Part shown: positions 37,385 through 50,829 of the stretch, piece by piece
Layout of the letters: every line of letters starts with the position of its first letter
How positions within the stretch are numbered: position 1 is the first letter of the stretch
From: Smallanthus sonchifolius
Lineage: Eukaryota > Streptophyta > Magnoliopsida > Asterales > Asteraceae
Assembly (NCBI GenBank): GCA_023525975.1
Contig: CM042023.1
Coordinates: 19,021,501-19,085,500 of the forward strand
Reading direction: 5' to 3'
Length of the DNA stretch: 64,000 nt
Notes under the pieces: generated by a model
Told to the model about the DNA's origin: nothing
The model's database searches: none
The model's input: only the letters and a program-made list of their open reading frames with translations
Position numbers and translations under genes: made by a program

Positions 37385-39022
37385 ATGCAAGGACAACGAT
37401 GCAAACACATAACACATAATAGCATACTAGCATTGTCATGAATTGTTAACTAAGCATGCACCCCACCCATATTCTCAGGATAACACATCCTACATATACT
37501 CGTAAACGTCTAACTCATTCCCACGACTCACCCCGAGTAACTCATAGTACGACACACATCAATCAATCTCAACTCTTAGTACACACACCCCTAGGACACC
37601 ACATAGCCCCTTAGTTCCATTAATACTCGTTTATCTCATAAAACTCCTCAGGTTTAATCATAACTTGTAGTACGTTTAAATTTATAAAACGACTCTTGCA
37701 AGTATGTACAATAGCCCCAAAACAGTAAAAACATAAAAGAGGGGATTAGAAACTCACAGGTTAAGCTAAGCCTCAGTCTTTGCTCTACAGCTCGCCCGTT
37801 CACGCTCGTAACCCAAACCTGTCAAACGTTCGATCACGTGATCAGACACGTTCTAAGCATACGTTGCATACGCATGAATAATTATAAATAAATCCCGACT
37901 CCCGGTCTCGTCTGCTCGCCAATCCATCCTCATGAAACCCTAGTCTCACGTGTGCACCAAAACCAGACCTTCCATGACCCGTGTAGAAACCGAATGCTCG
38001 GACCGGGTTTTATGCATGCATGCACATGTGCCATGCCACACCCTAATTACCAAAACATTGCCATGCAAACCCTAGCTTGCCCATGCAAGTGTAAACCATA
38101 GAAATGTGAAACGTATGAACCCGCGTCTAGTTCCCATGCATGCGTGTCATGCAAAAACTCTAGTCGAATCCACCGTCGTTTTCATACGAGTCCACCTCGT
38201 ACCATTCCCATTGTCTTCGTCTTCCTCATTGTGCACCATCATCCCATCACCAACGTTCCCTTCGTCCTTGCCACCTTGTACCGCTAATCGGCCACCACCA
38301 TGCGCTATCATCGTCTTTGTCGTCGGAAAGCCCTAGCTGGCTTCCCGCCATGACTCCTCCGTTTCAAGCCACTGCAGCGTCTCCATGGTTGCCAAACACA
38401 GCCGCTTCCCGCCACCGGCTCTGCCAGGTCCGTCGTCTCCGTTTACACCCGAGGTCACCACCTCAGTCGCATGCTACCACCCGTAGCAGTCGTCGCCACC
38501 TCTTGCCACCCCTGTAGACATCTCCGTTTACCGCCTCCATCACCACAGTCGGTAGTCACCACCACCCTCGCTGGCGTCACAGGCATTGGAGCCCAAAACC
38601 CTAATCGGAACCTTTAAAGAAGAAATGATAATAAACGTAACCAGAGATACGAACGAGAATTACCGTCACGAAGTTCGGAAGCTGTCGACACAACCCCATC
38701 GTCGAACCACCTCCGTCCACCTTGTCTGGTGTCCTCCTCTCTCTCGTGTCTTTCTCCCTCTTCCGTTACAAACACACCTAGGCCGAATGGCCTAGGGTTT
38801 GTGTTAAGTTTGATATTTAACCCATCCCGGTTTACATCCAGGTCCCCGAGCTTCCCTTTTGCGCGTAATGATTCCAAAACACACTTATTTCAGCTAACCG
38901 GGTCTTTTTAATTCCATGAATAGGGTTTTACGTGACTCTCCTTACAATCCACGTCATTTAAAAGAGACTTGGTTTTACTCATCGACCCGACCCGTTAGTC
39001 TACGAAATTCCAGGATGTTACA
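37385..39022 (-). mobile_element. Truncated LTR related to 39890-42506
   Basis: The right end CAGGATGTTACA is an LTR start on the minus strand. Internal blocks match the 39890-48560 LTRs: GGGGATTAGAAACTCAC, the CCTGTCAAACG-TGATCA region, and the palindrome CCTAGGCC-GAAT-GGCCTAGG at 38780. The PBS-side end is missing. The GC-rich open frames at 38106-38900 are composition effects. Bases 37186-37384 to its left are unassigned. Confidence 0.7.
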
Positions 39023-39884
39023 TTTATTTTATAAAATACTTCCATTGAGAAAATACTTCCGTTGTAATAGACTCTGATTTCCAGTTTAACAACTATGTTT
39101 GTTATGTTTTGTGCCAACTATGAGATGTACCTGGTTTGGGGCGTTTCAATGTGTGTGTATATATATATATATATAAATTTAAATTAATGTATTAAACCTA
39201 GGTCCAGCCACAAGTCTCTTCTGATATTTCTTCATCCCCAACCCACAAGACTCTTCTGATCTTTCGACATCACATCTCCGGTCGAAAATCTTCCCCTGTT
39301 TACGTGTCTCCGGCCACCCCACCTTATCCGGCCATTCTCGTTCAACCCCCAACCCCCTAGTACCACCCCACCATCATCTCCCTAAGCCTAATCGTCTTCC
39401 ATAAACCTTCTTCATCATCATCGTCAACGAGTTTCCAACAAGGTATCAGTTGAAAAAAAACTTGCGTTGTCTCTCTCTCTCTCTAAATCCGCGACTAGTC
39501 CATCTGTTCGAACCAATTGCTGGAAAATCAAACCAGTTGAATATGTGTGGTGATTCTGATGTGTTTGATTTTCGCACTCATGATATGAACTAAACTTATG
39601 ACGGTGCTACATTGGTAGAGGGTGGTGGTCGGTGGGGTATGATTTGGGTTTTGTGGTGATGATGGGTTTTGCGGTCCAAGGGAACGAGGACAATGATGGA
39701 GGGGTGAATAGGACACCTAAAACGTACATCAGCTTCAAATCGTTGCTAAAACTCAAACACAAAAGGTGTAAGTTAGTAGTAGGTTTGCGGCGATGGTGAT
39801 TTGGATTTGCGTTGGTCAGTGAGGTAATAGAATCAGGTGAAGAAAGGGGGAGGGAGGTGTAGGTTTTGTAATTTAGAGTGGGGC
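39023..39884. other. No gene seen
   Basis: The stretch has a (TA)n run at 39160, CT-rich sequence at 39470-39485 and a C-rich patch near 39300-39400 that resembles a leader. No frame is supported. Confidence 0.4.
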
Positions 39885-39889
39885 CAAAT

Positions 39890-42506
39890 TGTAAGGCCCC
39901 AAACCAGGCACCCTACAGTTGGTTCTCATAGCTGGTTGAACTCTTTAAAAACATCTAACTTTCATTTAAATAACGTTATCTTTCAAACTCGTTAATTTTG
40001 ATAACATTACCTGACGAATGCATGCGCACCAACCTGAGTAGTCCCACCCCCAAGCCAAGATGCCTCCTCTAGCAAACTCACCTGCAAAACAATCTAACGT
40101 ACATACAAAGTCAGCTACGCTGAGTGAGTTATAATGGTTTAATTTAATCAAAAGCCAATTCGTCTCATTTATTGTTAATCTCTACTCAAGACCCTCTGGT
40201 CATAAGAAAATAGTTTTATAAATTGTCCTCAAAAGATAACCTTGTTATCTTACAATATCCCGGAGGATTTACGACCCCAGACTCAACCCACCATTTTCAC
40301 TCAGTAAGTCTCTCCGACGTGGATCGAGCTTACTACTCTAACAACACACATTCTACTATACATTCATTAACCATTCACTAGTTAACTCAACCAATCTCTA
40401 GACACTGGCTTAACCAGCCCTAACCCTTACTCTTACAACTCAACGGACACCACAATTGTACATAATGTACTCATCCCGACGTAACGGTCAATCTAACTCG
40501 ACACACCACATTAATTTCATTTATTCATCACATCAATACCATTTCATACATAATTAATATAACTCATCACTTGCATGCAATGTAACACATATGAATGCAC
40601 ACAAACACATACCTCATCACTACACCCTCGTTAGGGTTACCCTCGTCAGGGCGTTCGACACACCATGAGCTCATCATTAACCTGCTCAGAAACTGCGACC
40701 TTTGGTGACCTCCCGAAGGACTTAGTCCTCCACAATCCCGTCTGCCGTGTCACAAAGACAGCCAAGCAAACACAATACCCGCCGTGTCACAAGGACAACG
40801 ACGCAATACACACAGCACGTGTATAAAACACATAATGTCATATTCTATTTACCTGATTCATTAACTGCACCTGCACTTCACACATGACACTAGGATAATA
40901 TATCCTACATGTATTCATAAGCGTTTAGCTTATATCCCGAGTCACCCCGACTAACTCATAACATGATACAATGCTAATATAGCAACACCTATACTAATAC
41001 CATGTCTCAGTATCTAAGCACATACTGCGTACATGCACATCCTATGACACCTTCTAGTCATATCCGTATGACCTTTAATACAATACCTACTCCCTCTTAT
41101 TAGGTCACTATACGACCCACGACCATGTACCCACCTTTAACCTACACATTCTAAGGACAACACATAGTCCTTAAGCCCCATATTTAATTACTTAAGTTCG
41201 TAAACTCATCGGGTTAGACCCCAAACCTCTTCATACATTTTACGTATTAAAACACGTCATGGAAGTATGTACGGTAGCCCAAAAAAATTTAAAATATTTA
41301 AAAGAGGGGATTAGAAACTCACTGGTTACACTGGGTCTTAGTCCCCACTCTACAGCTCCTCCGTTCGTGCTAGAATTCTGAACCTGTCAAACGTATGATC
41401 ACATGATCAGAATACATTTTAAATATATGTTGAATAACATATAGCAATATAATTAAACCCCAAGTTCCATCTGCTTGTCTATCTAACACCATGAACCCTA
41501 ATCTCATGTTCCCATCGTACCCAACCGTTCGTGGCCCGTTGAGAACTTGTGTACACGTACCGGGTCTCATGCATGCATGCATGTGTGCCATGCAAAACCC
41601 TAACATCTTCATGCAAACCCTACGCCTACAAACCCTAGTCGAGTGTAGCCCGAATCTATTCCTTCGTCGTACTCCACCGTGAGCCACCACCACCGCCGAG
41701 TGCTACCACCAAGTGTCTCACGTCGAGTACTGTTATCAAGTTTTGTCACCTCGTGCCATACCTTTCTCCCGTCACCTTTCTTTCCATGAGAAAACCCTAA
41801 TCCGTTTCCCCTTCACTTGGAAATAACACCACCACCACTACTCCGTCGTCCGCCGCCATGGGGCACCACCACAGCCGGCCCCCAGCCTCCGGCACCATCC
41901 TTGTGGCCGTATTCGTGTCCAGCGGTAGCCGAAGCCACCACCACCTTCACCGTCATCCTCTCTTCTCTCGGTCATTGGCCTCCTCGTCACCCCGCCAACA
42001 CCACCGTGCCACCACCCCAGCTCGGACCACCACCTTATCATGCCGCTACCACCCCTACCTTCGGCCTACGCCCCGCCTCCATCGCCGTTGTCGGCCAAAC
42101 CGTACCAAACAAAACCCTTAATAGGGTTACAACGCATGAAATCAAACACGAAAGAACTACGCATGGAGGTTAAACGAAGATTACCTTGATGAGACGTGGA
42201 GTTCCTCCTCTTCTAGTCGCCCCCTCTCCTTCGCTTGCTCTCTTAGCCGTCGCGCACACCCCTAGGCCGAATGGCCTAGGGTTTTCTCCTAACTTTGCTT
42301 TTTAAATGATAAAATGTTACATCCGGGTCCCTGTGCTCCTTTTTCGTACGTTGTGATCTCAAACCGTGCTTTAAACGGTTAACCGATTCACCTACGGGTG
42401 TTAAACGCCCCTTAAGTGACAATCCATGCCCTCCCGTTACACTTTAATACGGGTTCGTGTCGCCCAATACCCGTTTCATTAGTTTAACGAATTCCGGGAT
42501 GTTACA
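39890..42506 (-). repeat. LTR (3' in element orientation)
   Basis: This LTR of 2617 bp has a GC-rich part at 41690-42130 that is open in many frames on both strands. It includes the perfect palindrome CCTAGGCC-GAAT-GGCCTAGG at about 42263. Confidence 0.88.
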
Positions 42507-42520
42507 AGTCTACCCCCTTA
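42507..42520 (-). promoter_or_regulatory. Polypurine tract
   Basis: The minus strand reads TAAGGGGGTAGACT immediately before the LTR start TGTAAC. Confidence 0.75.
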
Positions 42521-44914
42521 AAAGAGGATTCGTCCTCGAATCCTGCGTCGGTACAACCACCTAACATACCTTCCTGCTCCTTAACGTACACCAAACCCAT
42601 TTGGTGACAAACATTCACCTTCGTTCTTACCGAATCTATTATTCTGCTTTACCACCCAATCACCTTGGGCGTTTGAGAGAGTCGTCTCCGTTGCCCGCTT
42701 TCAACCTTGGGACTTGTACATTTCACCTACCCATACCCTTATCTCTTATCCTTTTGGCCATTATTTAAACAGTCGCACTCCCAACTCTTGCCATCCCGGC
42801 ACTTGCTAGATGTTGCCCTTCGTGATTGCCCTGTTTACTAACTCTTTCCTTAAGGCTTCACTGTCATTGCCTTTGACCTTACCCTTTTTGCCCTTAATGC
42901 TTTTAATAACATTGCTTATCTCATCACTGGAACTACATAGTATAGCATAGAGTTACCTGCTCACTTGCCATATTCCATCCTGAGTTACAGGCACAATTGC
43001 CCTTCGTCTCTTGCATAACCCTAAAGGTCTCGTCATTCCGACGGCCATCACCCCAAGTAGGTTTCCTTCATTCACATATAGAAGCACTCACGGCTTCACC
43101 AGTATATACTCCTCACTCATTCCTTCCTCAAATTTCGTTTGTCATCTCGCGTTGATTTCTCAAACTCTAGTCCATTACCCTACCCATAAGGGTATTACTC
43201 TTGTCCTTTTCCTAATGATCTTCAGGAGCTGGTGCCAAGCTACACCGATCTCCACCAAACTCCTCTACCATAGTATCTATTTACCTCATTATCACGCGTT
43301 CGATATGCCCCTTAAGTACGTACATTCACCACGCACTATGGTTATCTTCACTAACTCTCGATGTTTCTCAAATCTCACTTACGTCCGTTCCGTCTGTCTT
43401 GACAGCTAAACACATGCTTCTCTTGAATGCTCCATAAGAGCTTGCTTTAAGCTAACCTTACATTTGCCAGCGTAGGCATCACCTCTCCAATCACTTACGT
43501 GTAATCCTGCACTTACCCTTCCTGAGTTTCACTTTCCTCCATGTTGCCCTACCATTTCCATGCGATCATTGACCGCATCTCATTTATCATGTACGAACAT
43601 GAAGTCCGCCTACTCACAAGCCTCAGCTATTCATCGCCTCTTTCAGGGAAAAACATCCCTATTTATCTGGTATCTCATCTCAACTGAATTCTTCAAATGG
43701 AACGTGTTCCATGAAGACTCTTTCGTCACCTTGTTTACTTCATGCCAAAATCTTCAGCGTCATCTCTTTAATCTTATCATGGATATCGCCGGTCCAGTGT
43801 CCACGTAACCGCCTCATCATCTACTCTCACAGTTTCCCCATTGGCTTCGTGCTCCGAATTCCCGAGATATATTCGTAGGCATCTCATAAGAGCACCTCGC
43901 CGGTCGTCTAAGAAGACGTCAAAAATCCTCGCATCACCTCTAGGTATCAACATCAAGATAGAATTACTATGCTCGATCATACTAACCACCCGTCCTATTC
44001 ACGACTAATCGTATACTACAAGGACACACACCGACACACATAACTACAGACCACGCAATGTTCTACACAGGTACTAGTAACTCAACCTTCTAACTCGTAC
44101 AAAGTGCACATACACAACTAGCTAGATCTGGTAAATCTACGCACATACAATATGACCTCGTCATTTGTAGACACACAGTCATATCATGTTGTCTGGCCCT
44201 AGGGCTCAAGTAAACACGATCTCCCGCTTGACTAATGCCAAACACAATATCCCGCTGACTAATGTCAACACAATATCAAGCTAACGCTTGATATCCCGCC
44301 ACGACTATTAACTACATGACAAAAATAACTCATACTCATAAGCAACTCAATTAACGACATACCAGTTTATTCACCAAGACTTTCATGCCCTTGAATATCA
44401 AAAACATTTACCTCGCAAGGATCTATGCCTTAAGATATAAAGGAAATTAATATCAAAGTAAGGCTAACACACCCCCTAACACTTCACACATCACCTAAGC
44501 ATAAAACATAGGTGACACCATCTCAAGACCGTAGACACACACAATTAATCAAAACTCAGGTCTACACAGGTCCACTCATATAATCAAATCCATCAAGCTC
44601 TAGCATCACATCAAGGATTACATTTAGTATAAACTCACGTTGTTCGAAAAGTAATCACATAATCGTACATAATTAACACTACACCACCAATAACAAGATA
44701 TCATACATGCAACTATCATTTATCATGTCCAAATCATCCCGCGGTATAACTCGCACTTAATATTGAAATCAAATAGCCAATATTTGAAACAAACATCACC
44801 TCACATAATGTATAGTCAATCAAAACGTTAAATCACCCCACAATCTCTTGTGACAACCGTCACGTCCAAAAGTCATCTAGAAGTCCAACGTCTCAAATAG
44901 CGCTCGCAAAATTA
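42521..44914 (-). other. Interior of long-LTR element, no gene seen
   Basis: This is C- and T-rich on the plus strand. Open frames such as 43011-43409 carry no domain I recognise and run against the element's orientation. Decayed coding sequence cannot be excluded. Confidence 0.5.
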
Positions 44915-45298
44915 CTACGGGACCACATTAAGTGTATCCGCCGTGTCCTCCTCTGGTTCCTCCTCATCGGATCCTGGGTCATTTGTCGGTTCCTCTCGAG
45001 ATAGAGCTCCCTTAGTTGTCGTAAGTGGTTGATCTCTCAACCATGCAGGTCCACATCCAGGAGGGAAATCACGTACTGCCGACACGACCCTCATTTTCCA
45101 TCCTATCCTTCTTGTCTCGGCACCACGCGGAATACTGTCTTCCTTAGCTCTAGTCACACTTGGCGCGGAAAGCGCCAATACTACTTACATGTCACTATCC
45201 GTCTTGTCTACGGCAGTCTTCGGGTTGCCCTGACGATCCACTCTTCCCCTAGTCGGAGCTCCCCGTCTGACCGATCTAGTACGCTTGATCTTGGCCAT
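44915..45298 (-). pseudogene. Short element ORF, basic N-terminus and acidic C-terminus, one stop
   Basis: On the minus strand an ATG at 45298 opens a frame MAKIKRTRSVRRGAPTRGR. It is broken by one TAA at about 45185 and then continues to 44915. The middle contains VVSAVRDFPPGCGPAWL and the end PGSDEEEPEEDTAD. It sits just inside the primer site where gag normally starts, so it may be a gag relic or accessory protein. There is no zinc knuckle or capsid motif. The PPGCG stretch may mark a family, which I cannot search. Confidence 0.5.
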
Positions 45299-45940
45299 CA
45301 GTACCTGCACAAGATAGAACGTGGGAGTGATTTCTATGGGCATCAAATTCAGAATATGAGAGTAATCATAGACTGCCAAATCACGGTGATCAAATGCAAT
45401 TTGGTGGTCCACATTACTGCTCAGATTCTAAACCTCCCCCATCATATTCACACTATCTTTCTATCGTTCACACACCTCGGATGCACATGCATCCCACACA
45501 ACTCACATAGCACCACCCAATAATCTAGCAAGTCATCATATTTATCACAATTTCACACCACACTTAGTTACACACACAAAATCACTAAATCATATCGACA
45601 CACCAAACTATCTCACATAGTTGCAATTAATGCTACTTCACATTACTCAACTTACATCATAATCTCATTTAACCACACTACACAACTTCACGTAGTTCCA
45701 CATACTACTACAACACTTATCCTACAACATGATCCCCCTCGGAACCATAACTCACTTACTCACATCAATAACTTCAGCTGGTGTAACATTACACCAATAA
45801 TACTACATTTAATGTATAACTCAAAAGACGTACCTCTTGGCTTGCGGTTACTAGTGGTGGCATTCGTTTCACCCTTGCCCCATTTTCAGTTTAAGTTAAG
45901 GCATTTAATTTGTTTAAAACACCAATTTTCTCTTAAACCT

Positions 45941-45957
45941 CGGCTCTGATACCAACT
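45941..45957 (-). promoter_or_regulatory. Primer binding site, tRNA-iMet type
   Basis: The minus strand reads AAGTTGGTATCAGAGCC next to the LTR end, with the TTGGTATCAGAGCC core. Confidence 0.88.
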
Positions 45958-48560
45958 TGTAAGGCCCCAAACCAGACACCCTACAGTTGGTTCTCATAGC
46001 TGGTTGAACTCTTTAAAAACATCTAACTTTCATTTAAAAAAAAGCGGAAGTATTTCTCAAAATAACGTTATCTTTCAAACTCGTTAATTTTGATAACATT
46101 ACCTGACGAATGCATGCGCACCAACCCGAGTAGTCCCGCTCCCAAGCCAAGATGCCCCCTCTAGCAAACTCACCTGCAAAACAATCTAACGTACATACAA
46201 AGTCAGCTACGCTGAGTGAGTTCTAATGGTGTAATTTTATCAAAAGCCAATTCGTCTCATTTATTGTTTATCTCTACTCAAGACCCTCTGGTCATAAGAA
46301 AATAGTTTTATAAATTTTCCTCAAAAGATAACCCTGTTATCTTACAATATCCCGAAGGATTTACGACCCGAGACTTAACCCACCATTTTCACTCAGTAAG
46401 TCTCTTCGACGTGAATCGAGCTTACTACTTTGACAACACACAGTCTACTTTACATTCATTAACCATTCAGTAGTTAACTCACTCAACGGACACCACAATT
46501 GTACATAATATACTCTTCCCGACGTAACGATCAATCTAACTCGACACACCACATTAATTTCATCTACTTATCACATCAATACCATTTCATACGCAATTAA
46601 TATAACTCATCACTTGCATGCAATGTAACACATATAAATGCACACAAACACATACCTCATCACTGCACACTAGTCAGGGTTACCCTCGTCAGGACGTTCG
46701 ACACACCTCGAGCTCATCATTAACCTGCTCAGAAACTGCCACCTTTGGTGACCTCCCGTAGGACTTAGTCCTCCACAATCCAGTCTGCCGTGTCACAAAG
46801 ACAGCCAAGCAAACACAATACCCATTGTGTCACAAGGACATTGACACAATACACACAACATGTGTATAAACACATAATGTCATATTCTATTTACCTGATT
46901 CATTAACTGCACCTGCACTTCACACATGACGCTAGGATAATATATCCTACACGTATTCATAAGCGTTTAGCTTATATCCCGAGTCACCCCGACTAACTCA
47001 TAACATGATACAATGTTAATATAGCAACACCCATACTAATACCATGTCTCAGTATCTAAGCACATAATGCGTACATGCACATCCTATGACACCTTCTAGT
47101 CATACCCGTATGACCTTTAATACAATCCCTACTCCCTCTTATTAGGTCACTATACGACCCACGACCATGTACCCACCTTTAACCTACACATTCTAAGGAC
47201 AACACATAGTCCTTAAGCCCCATATTTAATTACTTAAGTTCGTAAACTCAGCGGGTTAGACCCCAAACCTCTTCATACATTTTACGTATTAAAACACATC
47301 AAGGAATTATGTACGGTAGCCCCAAAACATTGAAAATATTTAAATAAGGGGATTAGAAACTCAATGGTTACACTGGGTCTTAGTCCCTGCTCTACAGCTC
47401 GTCCGTTTGTGCTAGAATTCTGAACCTGTCAAACGTATGATCACATGATCAGAATACGTTTTAAACATACGTTGAATAATGTATAGCAATATAATTAAAC
47501 CCCAAGTTCCATCTGTTTGTCTATCTAACACCATGAACCCTAATCTCATGTTCCCATCGTACCCAACCGTTCGTGGCCCGTTAAGAACTTGTGTACACGT
47601 ACCGGGTCTCATGCATGCATGCATGCATGTGTGCCATGCAAAACCTTAACCTCTTCATGCAAACCCTACGCCTATAAACCCTAGTCGGGTGTAGCCCGAC
47701 TCCATTCCTTTCGTCGTACTCCACCGTGAGCCGCCACCACCATCGAGTGCTACCACCAAGTGTCTCACGTCGAGTACTGTTATCGAGTTTTGTCACCTCG
47801 TGCCATACCTTTCTCCCGTCACCTTTCTTTCCATGAGAATGCCCTAATCCGTTTCCCCTTCACATGGAAATAGCACCACCACCACTACTCCACCGTCCGC
47901 CACCATGGGTCACCACCACGGCCGGCCCCTAGCCTCCGGCACCATCCTTGTGGCCGTCTTCGTTTCCAGCGGTAGCCGAAGCCATCACCACCTTCACCGT
48001 CATCCTTTCTTCTCTCGGTCATTGGCCTCCTCGTCACCCCGCCAACACCACCATGCCACCACCTCAGCTCGGACCACCACCTTATGATGTTGCTACCACC
48101 CCTACCGTCAGCCTATGCCCCGCCTCCGCCTCCGTCGCCGTTCTTGGCCAAACCGTACCAAACAAAACCCTTAATCGGGTTACAACGCATGAAATCAAAC
48201 ACGAAAGAACTACGCATGGAGGTTAAACGAAGATTACCTTGATAAGACGTGGAGTTCCTCCTCTTCCGGTCGCCCCCTCTCCTTCGCTTGCTCTCTTAGC
48301 CGTCGCGCACACCCCCTAGGCCGAATGGGCTAGGGTTTTCTCCTAAATTTGCTTTTTAAATGATACAATGTTACATCCGGGTCCCTGTGCTCCTTTTTCG
48401 TACGTTGTGATCTCAAACCATGCTTTAAACGGTTAACTGATTCACCTACGGGAGTTAAACGCACCATCAGTGACAATCCATGCCCTCTTGTTACACTTTA
48501 ATACGGGTTCGTGTCTCCCAATACCCGTTTCATTAGTTTAACAAATTCCGGGATGTTACA
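45958..48560 (-). repeat. LTR (5' in element orientation)
   Basis: This is the 2603-bp partner of 39890-42506. Its palindrome near 48317 has lost one arm base (GGGCTAGG). The CATG microsatellite near 47610 is one unit longer than in the partner. Confidence 0.88.
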
Positions 48561-48849
48561 CACATTGTTTTTCTTTTTGTTAATTTTAATAATAAAGGGT
48601 ATTTTGGTCATTTTAAAAAAATTAACAGCAAAAGTTAACGCACATCCAACTCAGGTACCATCTATGTGACAACCTAGTAAACATGTGGACCATCGGTATA
48701 GTTTTTCAAACTTATGGACCATACTTGCAATTTATGCAAACCATATGGACCATCCGTGTAATTAACTCTACTTTATTAATTCTTAAATCTTCGTTATTAT
48801 TTAATACTTGCTTTATTAATTTCTAAATTTTCATTACTATTTAATCTTT
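48561..48849. other. Repeat remnant, no gene
   Basis: It contains repeated GGACCAT phrases (48690-48760) and AT-rich blocks, TTAATTCTTAAATCTTC, that reappear at 49958 on the other side of the foldback element. Confidence 0.4.
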
Positions 48850-49946
48850 GAAGTAAACCGCTATTTTCGTCCCTATGGTTTAGTTATTTTTGTCAATTTC
48901 ATTAAAAAAATTTATTTTTCTCTTGTATATCCTCGTGGTTATATTTCTTTATTTTATACATTTTTAATGTTAAATGAAGAGTATTTGTGTCTTTTTATAT
49001 TTTTTATTCTATACATTTTTGAAACCCGTAATATTTCCCACATCCCCTTAAACCGTATATCAAGCACAAAGATTGCTATTGAAATTAGGGTTTAACAGAA
49101 GAAACATCATCAGATTAAACATCACTTAACCCAAATGGAGTCCTTTAACCGATTCTACAAGAGGATCCCGATCCGTTGATCCTTCTTGTTTCTCTATCTT
49201 ATCAGTTTCTAATGAAATATTATCTGATTCAGCGTCACTTTTTAAATGTTATTAGCGTAACGAGCTTAATCACTAGATTCTTCATCATATTTCACAAACG
49301 CGCCACTCTACCTACTTTTGCTTGATATTGCGTTAACACAAAGTTGGAGCTTCGCGAGTCAGATCCCACAGTCGAATTCGGGTTTTCCTTCTCGGTTTTG
49401 AACCCCCGAGCGTTCTTTCCAGGCCCAGTTCAACCATTTCTCTACAGATCATCAGATAAACTAAATTCCCCCATTCAAATTACCTATTTCGTTTTTAATT
49501 CTTAAAGCACTAGCTGCAGCAAAAAAACAGGTTGAACACGCGAATCACCATTAACATTCACCATAGCTTTAGGAACCGGTTAAAACAGTCAGACCGCCAT
49601 TTTCATCACTGTTTAAGCTACTACCTGTTTTCTTAACAAGATCCCTTGGTATTCTCCGCCATTTCTCAATACCTGACTCTTACTGACCGTAGGCGATGAC
49701 AATCCGATACCATCAACAGATATCACAGTCTTAGAAGGTATAAAGTAAATATATATACATATATATATATATATATAAACACAAATACCCCTCATTTGAC
49801 GTTAAAATATGAATGGAGTTAACCAGTTGGATGAAAATGACAAGTTTTCTAAACCACGAGTATACACATTAGAAAAATAAACTTTTTAGATAAAACTGAT
49901 AAAAATGACTAAACCAAAGGGATGAAAATGGCATTCTACTCTAATA
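48850..49946. mobile_element. Foldback/MULE-type element with about 95-bp inverted ends
   Basis: The left end (48850-48950: CGCTATTTTCGTCCCTATGG, TTAGTTATTTTTGTC) is the inverted counterpart of the right end (49850-49945: GACTAAACCAAAGGGATG). Candidate flanking duplications TAATCTTTG/TAATATTTA are imperfect. The interior, about 49050-49800, is less AT-rich with gene-like GTTTAACAG and CCCGATCCG stretches and no transposase. It may be captured host sequence (Pack-MULE style). Confidence 0.65.
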
Positions 49947-50079
49947 TTTACTTTATTAATTCATAAATCTTCATTACTATTTAATATTTTTTTATAATTC
50001 TTAAATCTTCATTACTAACTATTTAATATTTCATTTATTCAACTCGTGTAAAACACGTGTTTCTGACCTTATATATATA

Positions 50080-50825
50080 TACTAGTGAGGTGCCCGCACG
50101 ATGCGGCGAGGAACACAATACTTAGGTTGGTGATTTTAGGGTGTGCACAGAGCGGTTCGGTTCGGTTCGGTTCGGTTTTCAGCCATAACCATAACCAAAA
50201 TTTTCGGTTAAGGTATTTCAAAAACCGATCAATTTCGATTATTTCAGTTTTGGATATTCAGTTATGAATATTAGGTCGGTTCGGTTTTCGATTAATAACT
50301 AACATTTTAACTTGGGCCAAAAAAATTTATTTGAGCCGAAAATGTTGACTTGAGTTGAAGTACTCAAGAAAAATAACTCACTATTATTGGTTATGAACAT
50401 TGGGTCGGTTAATATCAGTCAGCGCTCGGGCCGGGTTGGCATGAACCATGGTTGTGTCGTATCAATGTTTACCAGTGTTCCAATATTAAAGGTTGCCCGC
50501 GCGATGCGACGGGAACACAAACACCGGTAATCACATAACATGTTTTTTTTAATTAGAAAAAAACTATAACAATACCATATTAAAATTAAAGAGAATAAAA
50601 TGCTCATTTTTATGTTGTAATTTAAAAAATATATATATAAATGTATGAAAAAGTTATGGCTGTTTAAAATCATGAGGGTAGTTACTATATGAATAACTTG
50701 CACTTTTATTTTTTTTAAAGCATTAAAGGGTTGTACTATGTGCTCTAAAAAGTGTGTAAGTAAAAACTTTTAAAAAAAGTAAAATGAAATCTTTGTGCTA
50801 TTCAAATGCTATATATATAGTATAG
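50080..50825 (-). mobile_element. Helitron, non-autonomous, composite
   Basis: On the minus strand it starts TCTATACTATATATATAG and ends GCCGCATCGTGCGGGCACCTCACTAGT. A second, diverged copy of this 3' hairpin end lies at 50484-50520. This suggests tandem Helitron ends or an insertion between them. A hAT-like fragment lies between the two ends. Confidence 0.65.
50139..50410. mobile_element. hAT-like MITE fragment
   Basis: It begins TAGGGTGTGCAC, typical of hAT ends, followed by (GGTTC)n-like GGTTCGGTTCGGTTCGG and an AACCGAAAA-rich interior. The opposite end is not clear. Confidence 0.45.
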
Positions 50826-50829
50826 ATAT

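Larger units (their letters stand above)
39890..48560 (-). mobile_element. Second complete long-LTR retrotransposon, no pol
   Basis: LTRs at 39890-42506 and 45958-48560 flank a 3.45-kb interior. Flanking pentamers CAAAT (39885-39889) and CACAT (48561-48565) match at four of five bases. On the minus strand the LTR reads TGTAACATCCCGG to TTTGGGGCCTTACA. No RT, integrase, RNase H or protease was found, only a short basic/acidic ORF. The LTRs differ by several indels, including about 50 bp missing near 46480 and about 24 bp extra near 46040, so this insertion is older than 3158-12516. Confidence 0.88.

Noticed and set aside
38106..42173. His/Pro/Thr-rich open frames on the plus strand (also 47905-48226)
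   Set aside because: They lie inside LTRs that run on the minus strand and reflect CCACCACC-type composition.
43011..43409. 132-codon open frame
   Set aside because: It is antisense to the retrotransposon that contains it and has no recognisable motif.
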